Below are positions 20,701 to 35,700 of a stretch of 61,485 nt of DNA, in pieces (position 1 is the first letter of the stretch; each line of letters begins with the position of its first letter). The stretch spans positions 1 to 61,485 of the forward strand of contig CAZCDM010000001.1 in NCBI GenBank assembly GCA_964497475.1, given 5' to 3'. This DNA is from CAZCDM01 sp964497475. GTDB taxonomy: Bacteria; Planctomycetota; Phycisphaerae; SM23-33. The notes beneath the pieces were generated by a model that did not search any database, was not told where the DNA came from, and was given only the letters and a program-made list of their open reading frames with translations. The translations under genes and the position numbers were made by a program.

Positions 20701-23700
20701 CTGGCGGAGCAACGACCTGGCTGCGACGGTGATTCCCTCGCTGGGGATGACTCTCGGCGATCTTGTCGATTTCGAGGCGATCTACACCGCTCTGATCGGT
20801 GGCGTCGACACCGCTGGCGTCGAGACGTTGCAGGATCTCGTCGCGGCCCTTTCCGCCGCCGGCGTGGTCGCCCCCGGGCAGAGCATAACATACGACGCGG
20901 CCGGGCGACGGATTTCCCTGCCGATGCACTTCGCTCTGGACGTCACTCCCATTTTCGAGCTGACGGCCGAGCTGGGGAGCAGCTATACCGCCGAACTCGA
21001 AGCCCTGCTGATCGAGACCATCGAGGCCATGGGCGATTCGATTACGGCCGATCTGGTTGTGTCGGTTGACCTGGACGGCGCGGACGGTTTGACGGATCTG
21101 ACCTGGCTGAGCGACCTGTCGGTGACGGCTTCGACCACTCGCCCGCAGCAGGATACGCTGTTGGGCGATCTGGAAGTGACCCTCGGCGACGGAACCACCA
21201 ACCCGACGGCTTCGATGAACATTACCGCCTCGTCGAGTCTCCGCGAGGCCACGGGCGATTTCACCATTTCCACCGCCGGTGACGTCGATGTCTACCTACC
21301 GTTCTTTGCCACCCTCGCCGGCGCTGACGTAACCCCCAGCGGCATTGCCGGCGTGCACTACCAAGGCGATATCCTGCCTGGCGATTCGACCAACGCCGTT
21401 GCACTGACCGCAGAAAATTGGGAAAACCTCGCCGAGTTCGAAGCCCTGACCGTCGAGGATATGATGACCCGGCTCGATGGCATTGCCTCCTGGCTGGATA
21501 CGCTGGGAGCCAGTGATCTCTTCGGTCAGCAACTGCCGTTCCTGGCCGAACGGCTTGGCGATGTGCTGGACTTCGGCACGGCCTTCCGGCAGGAAATTCT
21601 CGGGCAGGTCGACTGGGCTTCGGTCACCACGCTGCAGCAGTTCGTGGAGGCCTTCGAGTTGGCGGGCGTTCTGCCCGTTGGCGAGTCGATCATCTACGAT
21701 CCGTCCAGCCAGACCATCCGCCTTCCGAATGTGTTTGACCTGTCGCTGAGTACGTTCGACATGGAAGATCTCGACGCGCTGGGTCTGGTCGATACGGATT
21801 ATCTCATCGGCCTGGGGCTGCTGGACGTGGACGATCTTGACGGGCTGGATACGACGGGCTGGGGTCTCGACGATGTACTCGGTGCGGGGCTGCTCAGTCG
21901 GGCCGATCTGTTCGGCACGCTGGAGACCATCGCCGCGGCCGATCTGGTCAGCCACTCGCTGGTCTCGGCCCAGGAGATCACCGATGCGGGCTTCGACCCG
22001 GCCGGGATGATCGGCCTGGCCGAGCTGCTGGAAAGCGGCCTGACGAGCCTGGATCAGCTGGTGGCGGAAAACCTCGTCGCCCGGCAGCATCTCGACGACC
22101 TGGGGCTAATCGATATCGATCGGCTGAACCTCGAACCTGGTTCGCTGAATGAAATCTACGACCGCAATGTCCTGGTAGATTCCGTCTACGGTGAAAGCGT
22201 CGATCTGGACTGGATTCTCGACGAGGACTACATGGGCCTGGCCGAGCTGGTCTCGCTGGGGCTCATTGATAGCGGCGATCTGGACGGGTACGACTTTGAC
22301 TATTTCGGCCTGGATGACCTGACCCTGGAGCTGGGCGAGAACTATGGCTTGGACCTGGTGGGCCTCGAGGCCGAGCTGGCTGTCGACCTGCAGGCCAGTG
22401 TTGCCGCCGCGTTTGATATCGTTATCGACCTCGATGCCGCCGACGATGCCGGCGAGCTGACCTGGTACGTCGACGAGCCTACCTTCACTGGTTCGGCGAG
22501 CTTCGATATCAACAACACCGCCTCGCGTGGTCGGCTGGGCTTTATCGGCGTGACGATGGGTGATGTCGGCGGGCTCGACAGCCGCGTCGTGATGAACGTT
22601 GCCGGCACGGCGAGTCTGGATACATCCTCGACCCTGGCCGATCTCGATGAACTCCTGGCGGGTAACCTGTATGAGGATTTCACGGTCGACTACGGAGCGG
22701 GATCAATCGACCAGGCCGACCCCGAAGCGACGGGTGAGGCCTACGCGGTCTTCCGCGGGATCAAGATCCGCACCGGCATTGGCGGTATCCCGGCGGCCCA
22801 TGATGCGGAAATCTGGCTTAACGTCGCCGATGTCACCGACGGAACGATCAGTCTGGACATGCAGGACGTGCCGTGGGATTTCTATAAGCATCTGCGCATC
22901 GAGGATGTCCTTGAACTTCTGCACCGGGCCAGTGAGTATGTCCACGACGGGCTTGAGCAGTTGCCGTTCTTCCAGGCCGATGCGACTCTGCCGGATGGTA
23001 CGCCCAATCCGTTTTATGACATGAAGTTGCCCGGCCTGGACATCAGCCCGCGGGAGATCCTTGGGCTGGTGGACGATTTTGACGCGGCGGTCGAGCAGTT
23101 TGAGCAGGAAATCTACAAGCCCGAGAACGATCTTCAGGCGGCCCTGGCGTACCTCAAGGAGCGGCTGGGGATCAACCTGGAAAGCCCCGACTGCCTGACA
23201 GTCTACATGCAGGGCAACTTCATGCGGTTCGATTTCGATCTGCAGTTCCTCACGCGGCAGGCCTTCGGGTTCGATCTGAATATCGGGCAGTTCAAGGAGT
23301 TTGCCACCGGCGGGGCCGACAGCGGCTGGGATGATCTTGACCAGATGACTGCCGGAGCTGGGGCAAGTGGCGCGGCGTATCTGGCGGCCTTTGCGCATGT
23401 GGTCATCGAGGCTGGCATCGACCTCGGCCCGGACAACACCGGCGACGTGTTCCTCTACGAGTACAACGAGACGGTCGATTCGCAGACCAACGAAACCATC
23501 ATCAGCGGCACACGGCTCGAAGCGGGGCTCAAGGCGTTGGGCGAAAATCTCACGATGGCCTTCTCGACCGGTCCGCTGACCATCGGCGTCGATGGCGGGG
23601 CGATCACGATCGACGGCGACGGCGATGCGACGACCAACGTTGAAAATCTCCAGGACGAAGCAACGTTCGACCCGGCCAATCACAGCGACTACGCGACGGT

Positions 23701-26700
23701 GAGCTTCCGCCTCGACGATGGCGACGACGCCGACGATGGCGTATGGACCTTCGGTGATACCTTCGACCTCAGCGGCAATGTGGATGTCGTCGTCACCGGC
23801 GACTTCCAGGTCGACTTGCCGATTACGCTGGAGGCCTTCGGCATTGACGTGCCGCTGGGCAATCTGACGATCGAGACCGTGGACGACGATGGCACGGGCT
23901 TGGCCGACCTGTTTGATTATCTCCGCGGCGAGACGACGACCCATCCGGTTATCGTCAACCTGCCGAATATATCTGAGAACGTCGGCGATCCGCTGAGCAA
24001 CCCGCAACTGTGGATTGGCCAGCCGCTCGAACTGCTCTTGCCGACCGTGGGGCAGCTCAAACAGCAGTTGCTCGATACCCTTGCCGTCGATCCCGACGAC
24101 ACCATCGCAGGGACAAGCATCACCTACAGCGACCTGTTCGGGCCGCAGGGCCTGGAAGGGCTGCTTGACGTAGACACCCAGGTCCAGGCCTACCTCGATC
24201 ATATTGAGGCGAACAACCTCTGGACCGGGCTGAGCACGAAGATGTTCGCGGCCGGGCTGATTCACTGGCTCAACGAGAACTGGCTCAGCCAACTGCCGGG
24301 CTTCGATCCCGAAGACGGGCCCTTTACCCTGCAGATCAATGAAGCGGCCACGCAGTTTACGATTCTTTTTGACGGGGCGATGGCCTTTGGTCATCTCCAG
24401 AGTGTCGACTTGGGCGGGGCTCTGGCCGATGCGGGCGTCGATGTTGTCGAAGGTACCTTCGACCTGGCCATTGAAGCTTCGGCGAGCCTGAGCTTCGAGT
24501 TCTCCGTGGATTTCACTGACACGGCCAATATCGATTCCGACTTCACCTTCCATTCCCTGGGCTTTGACATCGCGGCCTCGGCCGATGATATCGCCATGGA
24601 GGCTGACTGGGGCGTGATGGAAGCGGCCATTGGCAACGTCGAGGACCAGCTCGGCAGCATCGCCCTGCACTTTGGCGGGACGGTTACCTGGGACGAGACG
24701 ACGGGTTTCGGCTTTGACGCTACGGGCCATACCAACAGCCTGGCTATCGACCTGCCCCTCTACGCCCGCCTGGGCGAGGCGGTCTTTGGTGGCACGGCCG
24801 GCCCGCTGGCAGGTATTTCTCTGATCGACAGCGACCTGCTTGACAACAATGCGCCGGGCTTCACGCTGACCAACACGGAAAACCTGGGGCGGAACCTTAT
24901 CGGTGCCCTTGGCGGATATGTCGAGCAGTTGGCTGGGCAGGTCGCTGCACTGAGCGACCAGGTGGCCGGGTGGGGCGTGATGACCTCGACCCTTGGCGGC
25001 ACGGACGTGTCTCTCGGCGACCTGCTGAATCTCGAAGCACTCTTCGCCGTCGGCGAGTATATCCAGCATTACCTCCACCCGATGCTGCATCCGGGACAGA
25101 CCCTGCCGGCCGGCGATACGATCCCGGTGGGCGACTACTCAGCCACCGGCGACCTGCCGACCATCGAAGGGTTGCTGGACTACCTCAACACCCACTGGGC
25201 GCCCACCCTGGGCGGCGGGGCTGACGGGCTCAGTTGGAGTCTCGACGAAACCGGGCTGCACATCGCCTTCGCCGATCAGCTTGCTGCATCGCACACCATG
25301 ACCATCAACCTCGGCGACGATGCCACAGAGTATGGCCTGGGTGTAGACGGAGAGATGAACGTCGACGCGGCAGTGACTACAGATGTGGCCCTGGGGCTGG
25401 ATATCAACCTGCAGACTGGCGAGATGAACTTCCACCTCGACCAGCTCGATATCGCCATCGCCGGCAGTGTCAGTGACCTGATTCTCGCCGGACACCTCGG
25501 CCCGGTCGATCTGGCCATCGGCAAGGCCGACGGGGACAAGGGACAGATATCCCTCGACCTGGCCGCCGGGATCAGCTATGTCGACGGCGCCTTCGCGTTC
25601 CAGGCGACCAACGATCAATTCAACGTCACGCTGCCGATCTACGCGGCCGTGGGCGGGGAGAGCCTCACCGACGAGTCGGCCACCCCGCAGGTGACCCTTG
25701 CCGGTGGGATGTTTGGCGGCTCGCCGCTGATCTTCAACGCCAGCGACCTCGATGACCTGGTGAGTTTCCAGAACTTTGATCTCGACTCGGCCATCGCGAT
25801 GGTTCCGGCACTGCTGGACTGGCTGACGGATTACGCCGAGGACAGCCCGGCCCTGCGGACTGAACTGCCGCTGCTGGGGGGCAAGACTCTCGGCGAGGTC
25901 ATCGATGTCGTGACCGTCTTCACCGAGCAGGTCTCCGACAAGCTGGACTTCTCTGAGACGGTGACGATCGGCGATTTTGTCGGCGTGATTGTCGACAGCG
26001 GCATCGTGCCTGACGGCATGGACGTGACTTACGATGCGGCGACGGCATCACTGACCATTCCGGTGAGCTTCGACGTGATCTTCGATGTCCTGGAAGACCA
26101 GGCGATTGACCTGGGGCTGGACTTCGGCGACTCGCCTTTGGCGCAGATCAGCACCGAAGCCCTGGCCGATCTGGCCGCCGAACTGCATGGCCGGATCGAC
26201 CTGGTGATGGATTTTGACGGTCCCAATGGCACGGAGGGCATGAGTTTCTTCATGGACAATGTCGAGATCACCGGGCAGGTCGGTTTTGACGTGTCTGACA
26301 TGGAAGCCGCGGCCCGGCTGGGGATTCTTGGCTTCACGGCCGGCGGGCCCGACAGCCGCATTCTTCTTGACGCCACTGCTTCGATAACGGTCGAAGACCC
26401 CGACGACGAGCGAACGCGCTTCAGCTTCCAGGAACTCATCGGCGGCATCGTGACTAAGGCGGTCCAGTTCGATCTGACGGGGGATGCATCCGTCCGGCTG
26501 ACCGACCTGGCGGTGGAAGGGTTTGATTCCCTGAGCTTCGGCGAGAACGATGAATTCTTCGTGCGGGTCAATGACCTGGCCGACCTGACGACGACCGAGA
26601 TCGTCGCCATGCCGGACCTCAGCGGCTTTGATATCAGCAACCTCTCGAAGGACGACCTGCTGGCGGCCCTGGACCAGGCGGTTATGGTTCTGCGCGATTC

Positions 26701-29700
26701 GCTACGCTCCATGCCGATGTACCGCCAGACCATTCCGGTCATCAACCAGACGCCTGAGGAGTTGTTCACCATTGTCGAGGAATTTGGCGATGCCGTGGAC
26801 GCACTCCGCAACGACCCGGCCGGGGCGGTCCAGCAGCTCGAAGCTCGGCTGGAACAGGCCCTGGGCATTGTCGATCCGGACGATACGATTCTCAACTTCA
26901 CCCTCGACGGCCAGGTCCTCCGCATGATGCTGAACCTGGAGTATGTCCTGGCCAAGTCCCTGGGCTTCGATATGGACCTCGCGGCGGTCAAATCCCTGGC
27001 CGGTGTCGATGCCGGAGCTCTGGAAGGAGCCGATTCGCTTACCAGCGCCGACGCCACGGGCGAGCTGCTTCTCAAAGCCTTCGCCGATGCCCGCATCGAG
27101 CTGGGGATGGACTTCTCGGCCATGACCGATGACGATGGCAACCGCACCGGTGAGCCGGCGGACATCTTCCTGTACGACTGGGACGAAGCGACCCAGACCG
27201 GCACGAAGATTGAGGCTGGGTTCAAGGTTCTCGGCCGGGAACTGTTCCTCGGCGCCGAGATGGGCCCGCTCGAGCTGGAGGTGATCAACGGCGCGGTCAC
27301 GGTCGATACCGATGGGGACCCGACGACCAACCCCGAACTGCTCGACCCGGCCGACCGCAGCGACTTTGTGACCTTCACGGTCACGCTGGATCAGTTGCCC
27401 GAGGCCCAGGTCAGCGACGACGGGCGGTTCCGATGGTTCGGCGAGAGCCTCCTGAACAGCCTGGACTTCGATTTCGGTGGAGCCTTCTACGTCAATCTCC
27501 CGGCCCGACTCAACGCGTTCGGCGAGGTCTTCTACCTCACCGATACGCCGCTGCGGATCAGTGGCAATATGAGCCTTGATGGCTTCAGCGATGTGGAGTT
27601 CCAGTATCCGGATCTCAACGCACTGCTGGGGCAGATGACTTTCGATACCGGCCTGCGCATTGCCCTGGAAGAAGTTGGTCAGCTCATCGGCCAGCTCAAG
27701 GGCGACCTGCTGTCCAGCGTGAACCTCGACCGTGAGATTCCGGGTCTGGGTGTGACGTTTAACGAACTCTTCGGCAGCGGCGGGCTGGAAGCCTGGCTCG
27801 ATGTCGATACCCACATTCTCCAGTACGTGACCGATTACGACTGGTCCGGCGGATGGAACCGCATCGCCTTTACTTCCGGACTGCTGAGCTACCTGCAGGA
27901 CAACTGGATTTCCACCCTTGGCGGGTACGAGGATGGCACGGAAAGCCCGCTGAGCCTGAACCTCGGCGACAACGGCTTCGAGGTGGTCTTTAATGGCAAT
28001 GCCGGCTTCGTTCTGGACGACCTGCCGGTCGACCTGGCCGGCGAACTGGCCGACAGCGGCCTGGTCGTCACCGGCGATGCCGCCCTCGACGTTGAAGTCG
28101 ACACCGAAATGAAGTTCGCCTTCGAGGTCGGCTTCGATGGCAGTTTCGATTTCGACTTCGATTACTTCCGCTTCGACACCTCAGCTGACGCAGAAAATCT
28201 AATTTTCGGTGTCGAGTACGGCCCGCTGGAAGCCAGTGTCGGCCATGCCGACTACGACAAGGGCCAGCTCCATCTTGACTTGGGCGGCGAGATTCTCCAG
28301 CGCGACGGAAGCTGGCAGATGACACCCTCCGGCGGGGTGGATGTTTACCTGCCGCTGTACGGCGCGATCAACGGTGTGGCTGTTGGCGGGGCCGACGGGC
28401 CGCTGGCCGGCTTTGTGCTGACCGACAGCGCCTTGTTCGACGAGCAGTTGCCAAGCTATATCGCCCCAGACCAGTACGATGGGCAGGATCCGGCCTTTAC
28501 CGTGACCGGCCTGGAAAATCTGGGCAGGAACCTCAGCGGCCTGGCCGCGGGGTATCTCCAGGAACTCGGCGAGTACATCGAAGATCTTCGCGTCGACCTG
28601 ACTGGGAGCAACGGCAGTCTTGCCCAGTCGATCGTCGGAACCGATACCACCATTGCTGAGATGCTCGGCATGGACTCGCTTCTGAGCCTCGGGCAGTACA
28701 TCCAGCACTATCTCCATCCGTTTGTCAGCGGCGATGCCGAACCGCCCTTTGGTGAGGACATCGCCCTGGGCACCTACGCGGAGGGATATCCGACCGTCAG
28801 TGGCCTGGTGGAGTACCTCAACACCAACTGGGTGCCGACCTTGGCTGATGATGACATGGGCTTGCGCTTCGCCATGGACGCCAACGGGCTGACCGTCAGC
28901 TTTGATGGAGCGTGGAATGCGGGGACCACGGTCGGCTTTGACCTGGGCGACTGGGCGGAGACGGCCGGCGTGGAACTCACCGGCAGCGGCGATGTGAACC
29001 TGACGGTCGCGGCCGATCTGGATATGGCCTTTGCCCTGGACTGGACGACGGGCAGCTTCGACTTTGACCTCAATGAACTGATTTTCCAGGCCTCGGCCGA
29101 TACCCGCAATCTTGTGCTGGGCGCAGCGGTCGGTCCGCTGGATGTCAGCATCGGCCGACTCGGCGGGCAACTTGGCGAGATGGCCCTGAGCCTTGGCGGA
29201 ACGGTTTTCACCGACGAGACGACCGGCGCGTTGCGCTTCACGGGTGGCGGGAACAACACCATCGACATCGACCTTCCGCTCTATGCCACCCTCGCCGGTG
29301 AGGACATGACCGACCCGGCCGCTTTGCCCCGGCTGCAGCTCAGTGGCGATCTGTTCGCGCCTGTTCTGGCCACGCCCAACTTCGACCAGCTCATGGATCA
29401 GGTCGCCTCGATGGACTTCCAGACCGTCCTGGCGATGATTCCCGATCTGCTGACCTGGCTGGGCGACCTGGCGGGCGAATCGGCCTTCATGCAGACGACC
29501 CTGCCGTTTACCGATGGCGTGACTCTCGGCGAGTCGCTGGACTTCGTGACCAGCTTCGCCGACGAAATCCAGCAGAAGATCGACTTCAGCCAGGTCGATA
29601 CCCTGGGCGAATTCGTCTCGGCGTTCAACGACGCTGGCGTGCTGCCCGAGGGCGAACTGATTACCTATGATGCCGTCGCCCAGGCTCTGCGCGTACCGCT

Positions 29701-32700
29701 GGCCTTTGCCAGTGACCTGGCCGTCATGGAAGACCTCGCTCTGGATCTGGGTATGGATCTGGGCGATTCGTCCCTGGCCGAACTCTACACCGAAGCCCTG
29801 GCCAACATGAACGCCTCCGTGGCCGGGCAGGTCGATCTGGTGATCGACTTCAGCGGGTCGGAGGTGAGCCTGGCCGTGGAAGATCTCGAACTGTCCGGCT
29901 CGGCCGAGCTGGACGTCACTGACTTCGAGGCCGGGCTGGTCGTTGGCCCGCTGGCGATGACTGCCGGTGGCGCGTCGACGGGCAGCGGTCTGCACTTCGC
30001 CGTCCAGGCCGACTTGGCCTTGGATCGCGATCCGGCCGCGGTCGTTGCGGGCGATACTCGCTTTACCCTCGGCGAATTACTCGATGGCTCGGCCCTGAGT
30101 CACCTTGTCGCCAGCATCGACGGCGATGCCTGGGCCAAGCTCCAGGGGCTGGCCCTGGAAAGTGGAACGGGCGCGTTCGATGTGCCCATCGCCTCCGATG
30201 CACAGGTCTCCATCTGGCTGCCTGATCTGGGCGGCGATAATGCTCCGGCCCAGCTGGCCGATTTCCTGGCCAGCAAGACCCTCCAAGGGCATGTCGTCAC
30301 AGAGGTCGGCTCGCCCGGCGATCCGGGCTACATGATCGTCGTCTATCCCGACCTCGGCGATGCGCTGTCGCTGGGCAACCTCACCCGCGGCGACCTGATC
30401 AACGCGCTGTTCGAAGGCCTCGATCTGCTCGACGGACTTCTCAGCGACATGAGCTTCTACAACCAGGACCTGCCGCTGGTCAACCAGTCCCCGGCCGACC
30501 TGTTCGACTTCCTCTCGCGGATGCGCGTGGCCATCCAGTCGATCGATATCAACTGGGATGGCTTTGACTGGGGCACGCTGGACTTCGGCCACTTCGACTG
30601 GAGCGGCCTGAACTGGGGCGGGATCGACTTTGGCGCGTTGAACTTCGGAACCTTCGGCTGGGCATCGGGTGGCGGAGCCACCGACGGGTTGAACCTCGGC
30701 TCGTTGGATATCAGCGGCCTGGACTTCGGGGCCTTCGACTGGCGGCGGTTCGACTGGACGGCCCTGACCGGCGGGGCTCTGTCGACCAGCGGTGCGAACT
30801 GGGCAGCGATGGACTGGAGCCCGTTGAACCTTGGTTCCCTGAATCTCGGTCAGCTGGACCTCAGTGGACTGGACTTTGGCCAACTCGACTGGAGCGGATT
30901 CGACTGGGCGGGTCTGTTCGGGCAACTCGATCTCGGCCAGCTCGACTGGAGCCGTCTCGATGTAAGCGGAATGGACTTCGGGGGCATTGATCTCAGCAGC
31001 TTCGACCGCAATGCCGATCCGTCCACGTGGAATTGGGCCAGCGTCGATTTCAGCGGGTTCGACTGGGCGGGCCTGAACTGGGGCGAGCTGAACTGGGGCG
31101 AGCTGAACTGGGATGCCGTGGACTTCAGCCAGCTTGACTGGTCGAACATGAACTGGCCCAGCGGCCTGTTCGAGGGCCTCAACTGGGGCGATCTGAACTG
31201 GGGCGATCTGGACTGGGCTGCCGTGGACTACAGTCCGATTGATTCCTCCTTCGATCCGGCGGGCATTGACTGGGCCTCGATTGATTTCAGCGGCTTGGAT
31301 TTCGGCTCGATCGACTTCAGCAAACTCAACTGGGCCAGCCTCGACTGGGCGAATTTCGACTGGGGCGGCCTGGACTTCGCCGGGCTGGACTTCAGCGGCT
31401 TTGATTTCGGCTCGCTCGACTGGAATGCCCCGAATCTGGGCGCCCTGGACTGGTCGGGCCTGAACTGGGGCGAGCTGAACTTCGCCGGCATCGATATCGG
31501 CGGCGGGATCCAGTCGTTGGAGACCAGCATTGAAAAGGCCCTCGGCATCGCGGAAGACAATTCCCTCGATCCGATGGATCAGATATTCTCGCTGTGGATG
31601 GACGGCCAGAGCTTGCGGGTTCATCTGGACACGGACATGTTCTACCACGAGCAGATCACCTTCAACCTCGAACTGGCAGAGTTGCTGGCCGACGCCGGTG
31701 TCGATCCGGAGGTGATGGACATCCTCAGCCAGCTCGTCGCCGCCGATGGCAGCGGCACGCTGGACCTGGCCGCCTTTGCCGAGATCGGGATGGACCTGGA
31801 GATCGACCTCTCCGATGGCACGCCGGTTGTCCAGTTGATGGACTATGACGTTGCCAGCGGTTCCGGAACCCATTTCGATGCCGGCCTGAAGGTGATCGGG
31901 AGCAATCTGGACCTGACGGTTACCGCCGGCGAGGGGCTGTTGAGCCTGGCCATCGATGATGGTACGGTCACCGTCGATGCCGATGGCGACTCGGCCACCA
32001 ATCCCGAGCAGGGCGATCCGAACCTGTTTGTCGATTTCGATTCGTTCCAGGCCCAGTGGGACGCTTTCCTGGCGGCGAACCCGGGCTTCGAGCTGACCGG
32101 CTATGACTTCTCCGACCCGACCGACCTGCAGCAACTCTACGGCCAGAGCGTCCACTTCCTCGATTGGGTTCGATTCATTGGCGGCATGCCGGTGTTCGAC
32201 CTGTCGGCCTATGATCTCAGCGACTTCCTGACCTTCTCCGTCCACAAGACCGCCTCCGGCGTGGATGCGGCCCTGGGTGGCAGCTTCGATGTCAACCTGC
32301 CGGTCACACTCGACCTCAACGGCTACATCGACGATCTGGACAATGTCCCGATCCATCTCGGCGGCTCGTTCAGCCTGGCCGATGGCCTGAGCCTCGCGAC
32401 CCCGACGCTGCCTGATATCGCCGGGGCCCTGGGCGAGAATCTCGCCGATATCGGCATTGACTTGATGCTCCAGAGCCTCGCCGATCAGATCACCAACGCC
32501 AAGGATGCTCTCGTTGGCAGCATCGACCTTGACCAGCCCATCGCCGGAACCGACGCGACGATCAACTCGCTGCTGGGTGACGGCGGGGCCGAGGCCTTCC
32601 TCAGCATCGATCAGCACATCCACGAGTATATCGACTCCGTCACCGACTGGACCGCCCTGAGCCCGACCGAAGTGGCCGCCGGACTGATGGACTACCTCAA

Positions 32701-35700
32701 CGATCACTGGGTGCCGACCCTGCCGGGCAGCCTGGGCGGAACCAGCCCGTTCTCTATCGAGATGCTCCGCAGCGATGGTGCGATCAGTGGCTTTACGCTC
32801 GGTTTCGACGGAGAGGTCGCCTTCGCCGAGCAACTCATGCTTGACCTGGCCGATCAACTGGGCTCGGCCGGCATTGAGGTCGAGGCGGACATGAACTTCG
32901 GCGTCGATGTCGAAGCGGCCCTGGATTTCGACCTGACGATCGACTGGGCTCACGATGTGACCGACTTCACTCTCAACTCCCTCCGATTCGATGCCAACGC
33001 AGACGCGGCCGACATCCTTGCGGCGATTACCATCGGCCCGCTGGAAGCCTCGATCGGCCATGACGAATACGAAAAGGGCAGGGTCAACTTCGGCCTGGGT
33101 CTGCTGGCCCAGACCACCGGCGGGAGCCTGCAGTTCGAGCCGACCGCGTCCCTGCTGGTCGAGCTGCCGCTGTATGCTTCGATCGGTGGCATCAGCTTCA
33201 GTGCCGACGGCACGCCCGTGGCGAACGTCAAGTACACGAACCTCGACCTGTTCGGCGGCGGCAGCCAGGCCGACTTCGACACACTCCTGCAGGTCGATCT
33301 GGTCGACCTCAATCAGCTGATCGATGAAAATCTCATCAGCCAAGCCGACCTCAAGGACGGCTTGCGGCTGGGCGTTGATGCCCTCGTCACCGCCGGTCTG
33401 ATCAACGCTGGCGATCTCGATTCCATCGCCCGCGTGAATCTCGCGGCGCTACTGGAGACGGGGCTGGTTGATCTCCAGGCCCTGGCCGATGCGGGCCTGG
33501 TCGATCTCAGCGACCTGCGGAACCTGGGCGATTACGACCTCGATACGCTGATCGATGCCGACCTGGCCGATCTCGGGGAACTGGTCACCGCCGGAAAGAT
33601 CACCCAGGCCGACCTCGCCGACGGGCTGGCCGTCTCGGCCGGTGAGCTCATCGCCAACAATCTGATGACACTGGCCGATCTGATTGACAATCAGTACGTC
33701 GTGCTGGGCGACTTCAACGATCTCGGCCAGGCCGATCTGGACGATCTTCTGGCCGACGAGATTGTCGATTTCCTCGAACTGGCTGCCACCGGGTTCATCA
33801 CGGAAATCGACGTCGACGACTTGGGTTCCATGGCCCCGGCCGATGTCATCACCGCCTTGCCGAACGTGACGATGACCGACCTGGCCGAGCATATCACCGG
33901 CGGGCAGGTTGATCTCGATGCCGTCCTGGGCCTGGCCAACGTGACCCTCACGCAGATGGTTGAGGTCGGGCTGGTCGACGCAGCGAATCTGGACGATTTG
34001 GGACTGGCCCTGCAGGCCGACGTGGAAACCGCTTTGGGCATGACGGCCGGCGATCTCGATTCCCTGGCTGACGAAAATGGAAATGTCGACCTTGATGACG
34101 TTTTAGCCATGGCGGGGGTTTCCCTGCTGGACATGGTCAACGCCCAGCTGGTCGTCGCCGCCGATCTGCTTGACCTCGGCCTGGTCGATACGTCAACTGT
34201 CCTGGCCGGGTTGACGCATCTTTCGGCCGCTGATTTTGCCGACGATATCGTCGGCGGGCAGATTGACCTCAACGACGTGCTCGGGCTGGACAATGTGACC
34301 CTCACGCAGATGATCCAGGCTTCGATGACCACGCAGGCCGACCTGCTTGATTTGGGCCAGGCCGATCTGAGTGCATTGGTTGCCGGCGACCTGGCGAGTC
34401 TGGCCGACTTGGAATCTGACTCCTATATCGATGAGACGTTCCTCAAAGAGACGGCCTCGGCTTTGGTCGATTCGCTGCTCAATGACAGCCTGACCACCCT
34501 TGGTGAGTTGGTGGCAAGCCATCTCGTGACCCGCAGCGATCTGATCGATCAGCCCCTGGCCGATCTGGCTGAGCTGATAGCTGAGGATCTCGTCGATGTC
34601 GGCGGTCTCTTCGCGTCCGACATGCTGGACATCAACAATCTGGCTGGTCTGGGCGAGACAGCTCTCAGCGACCTGCTGGCGGCGACCAGCCTTTCCACCG
34701 GACAACTCAATGACCTGCTCGAAGTCGATGTGCAGGACCTGCTGAGCAATTCCTCGGTGACCCTGGCCGGGCTGATCTCCGGCGGGTTCATCTCGCACGG
34801 CGACTTCGCTGATCTGGGCAAGGCTCTCATCGGCGATCTCACCGCTGCCGGCGGGCTGCTGGAAGGTCTCCAGCTCGGCCTTGTGCCTGAGGGCATGGAC
34901 AACTTCCAGGTCATGCTCACCAACTTCGTGGCGGGGTATCTCAACGACCTGGCCGGCGAGCTGGTCAGCCTGCGGGAAGATCTCGCCGTCGAGTACGATG
35001 AGCAGGGCAATCGCATCAGCGACCACGTGCTGAGCAATCAGATCGCCGGGACCGATGCGAGCATCGACTCGCTGCTGGGGCTCAGCGATCTGCTCGGCCT
35101 GGGCGACTACATCCAGCATTACCTCCATCCGTATCTCAACCCGGGCGTCGATCTGCCGGCTGGCGATCCGATCCCTGTCGGGACTTATGCGGGCTATCCG
35201 ACCCTCAGCGGCCTGATGGAGTATCTCGACGTGAACTGGCTGCCGACTCTGAGTGCTCGCGACGGGGCGGGCATGAGCTACGAGCTGACGGAGAACGGCT
35301 TTGCCATCGACTTCGACGCCGATGTGACCTACAGCGACGAGATCGGTTTGCGACTTGGCGCCGAGGCCGACGAGTTGGGCTTCAAATTTGACGGAAATGC
35401 CGACATTGACGTCGACGTGACCAGCAATATCGACTTCGAGCTTGAACTGGACTGGCTGACGGGCGATTTCGGCTTTAACCTCAACGAGCTGGGCTTCCAG
35501 GCTGACGTATCCACAGACAACCTGGTACTCGAGGGCATACTCGGCCCGATTGAACTGGGTCTGGGCAGCAGTGAAAGTGGCGAGGAAATGGCCTCGGCCG
35601 CCCTGAGCCTCGGCGGGGCGATCAGCCTGGTTGACGGCGTCTTCGGCTTCACGCCGGCGACAAACACCATCGACGTCGATCTGCCCGTCTATGCCGAACT

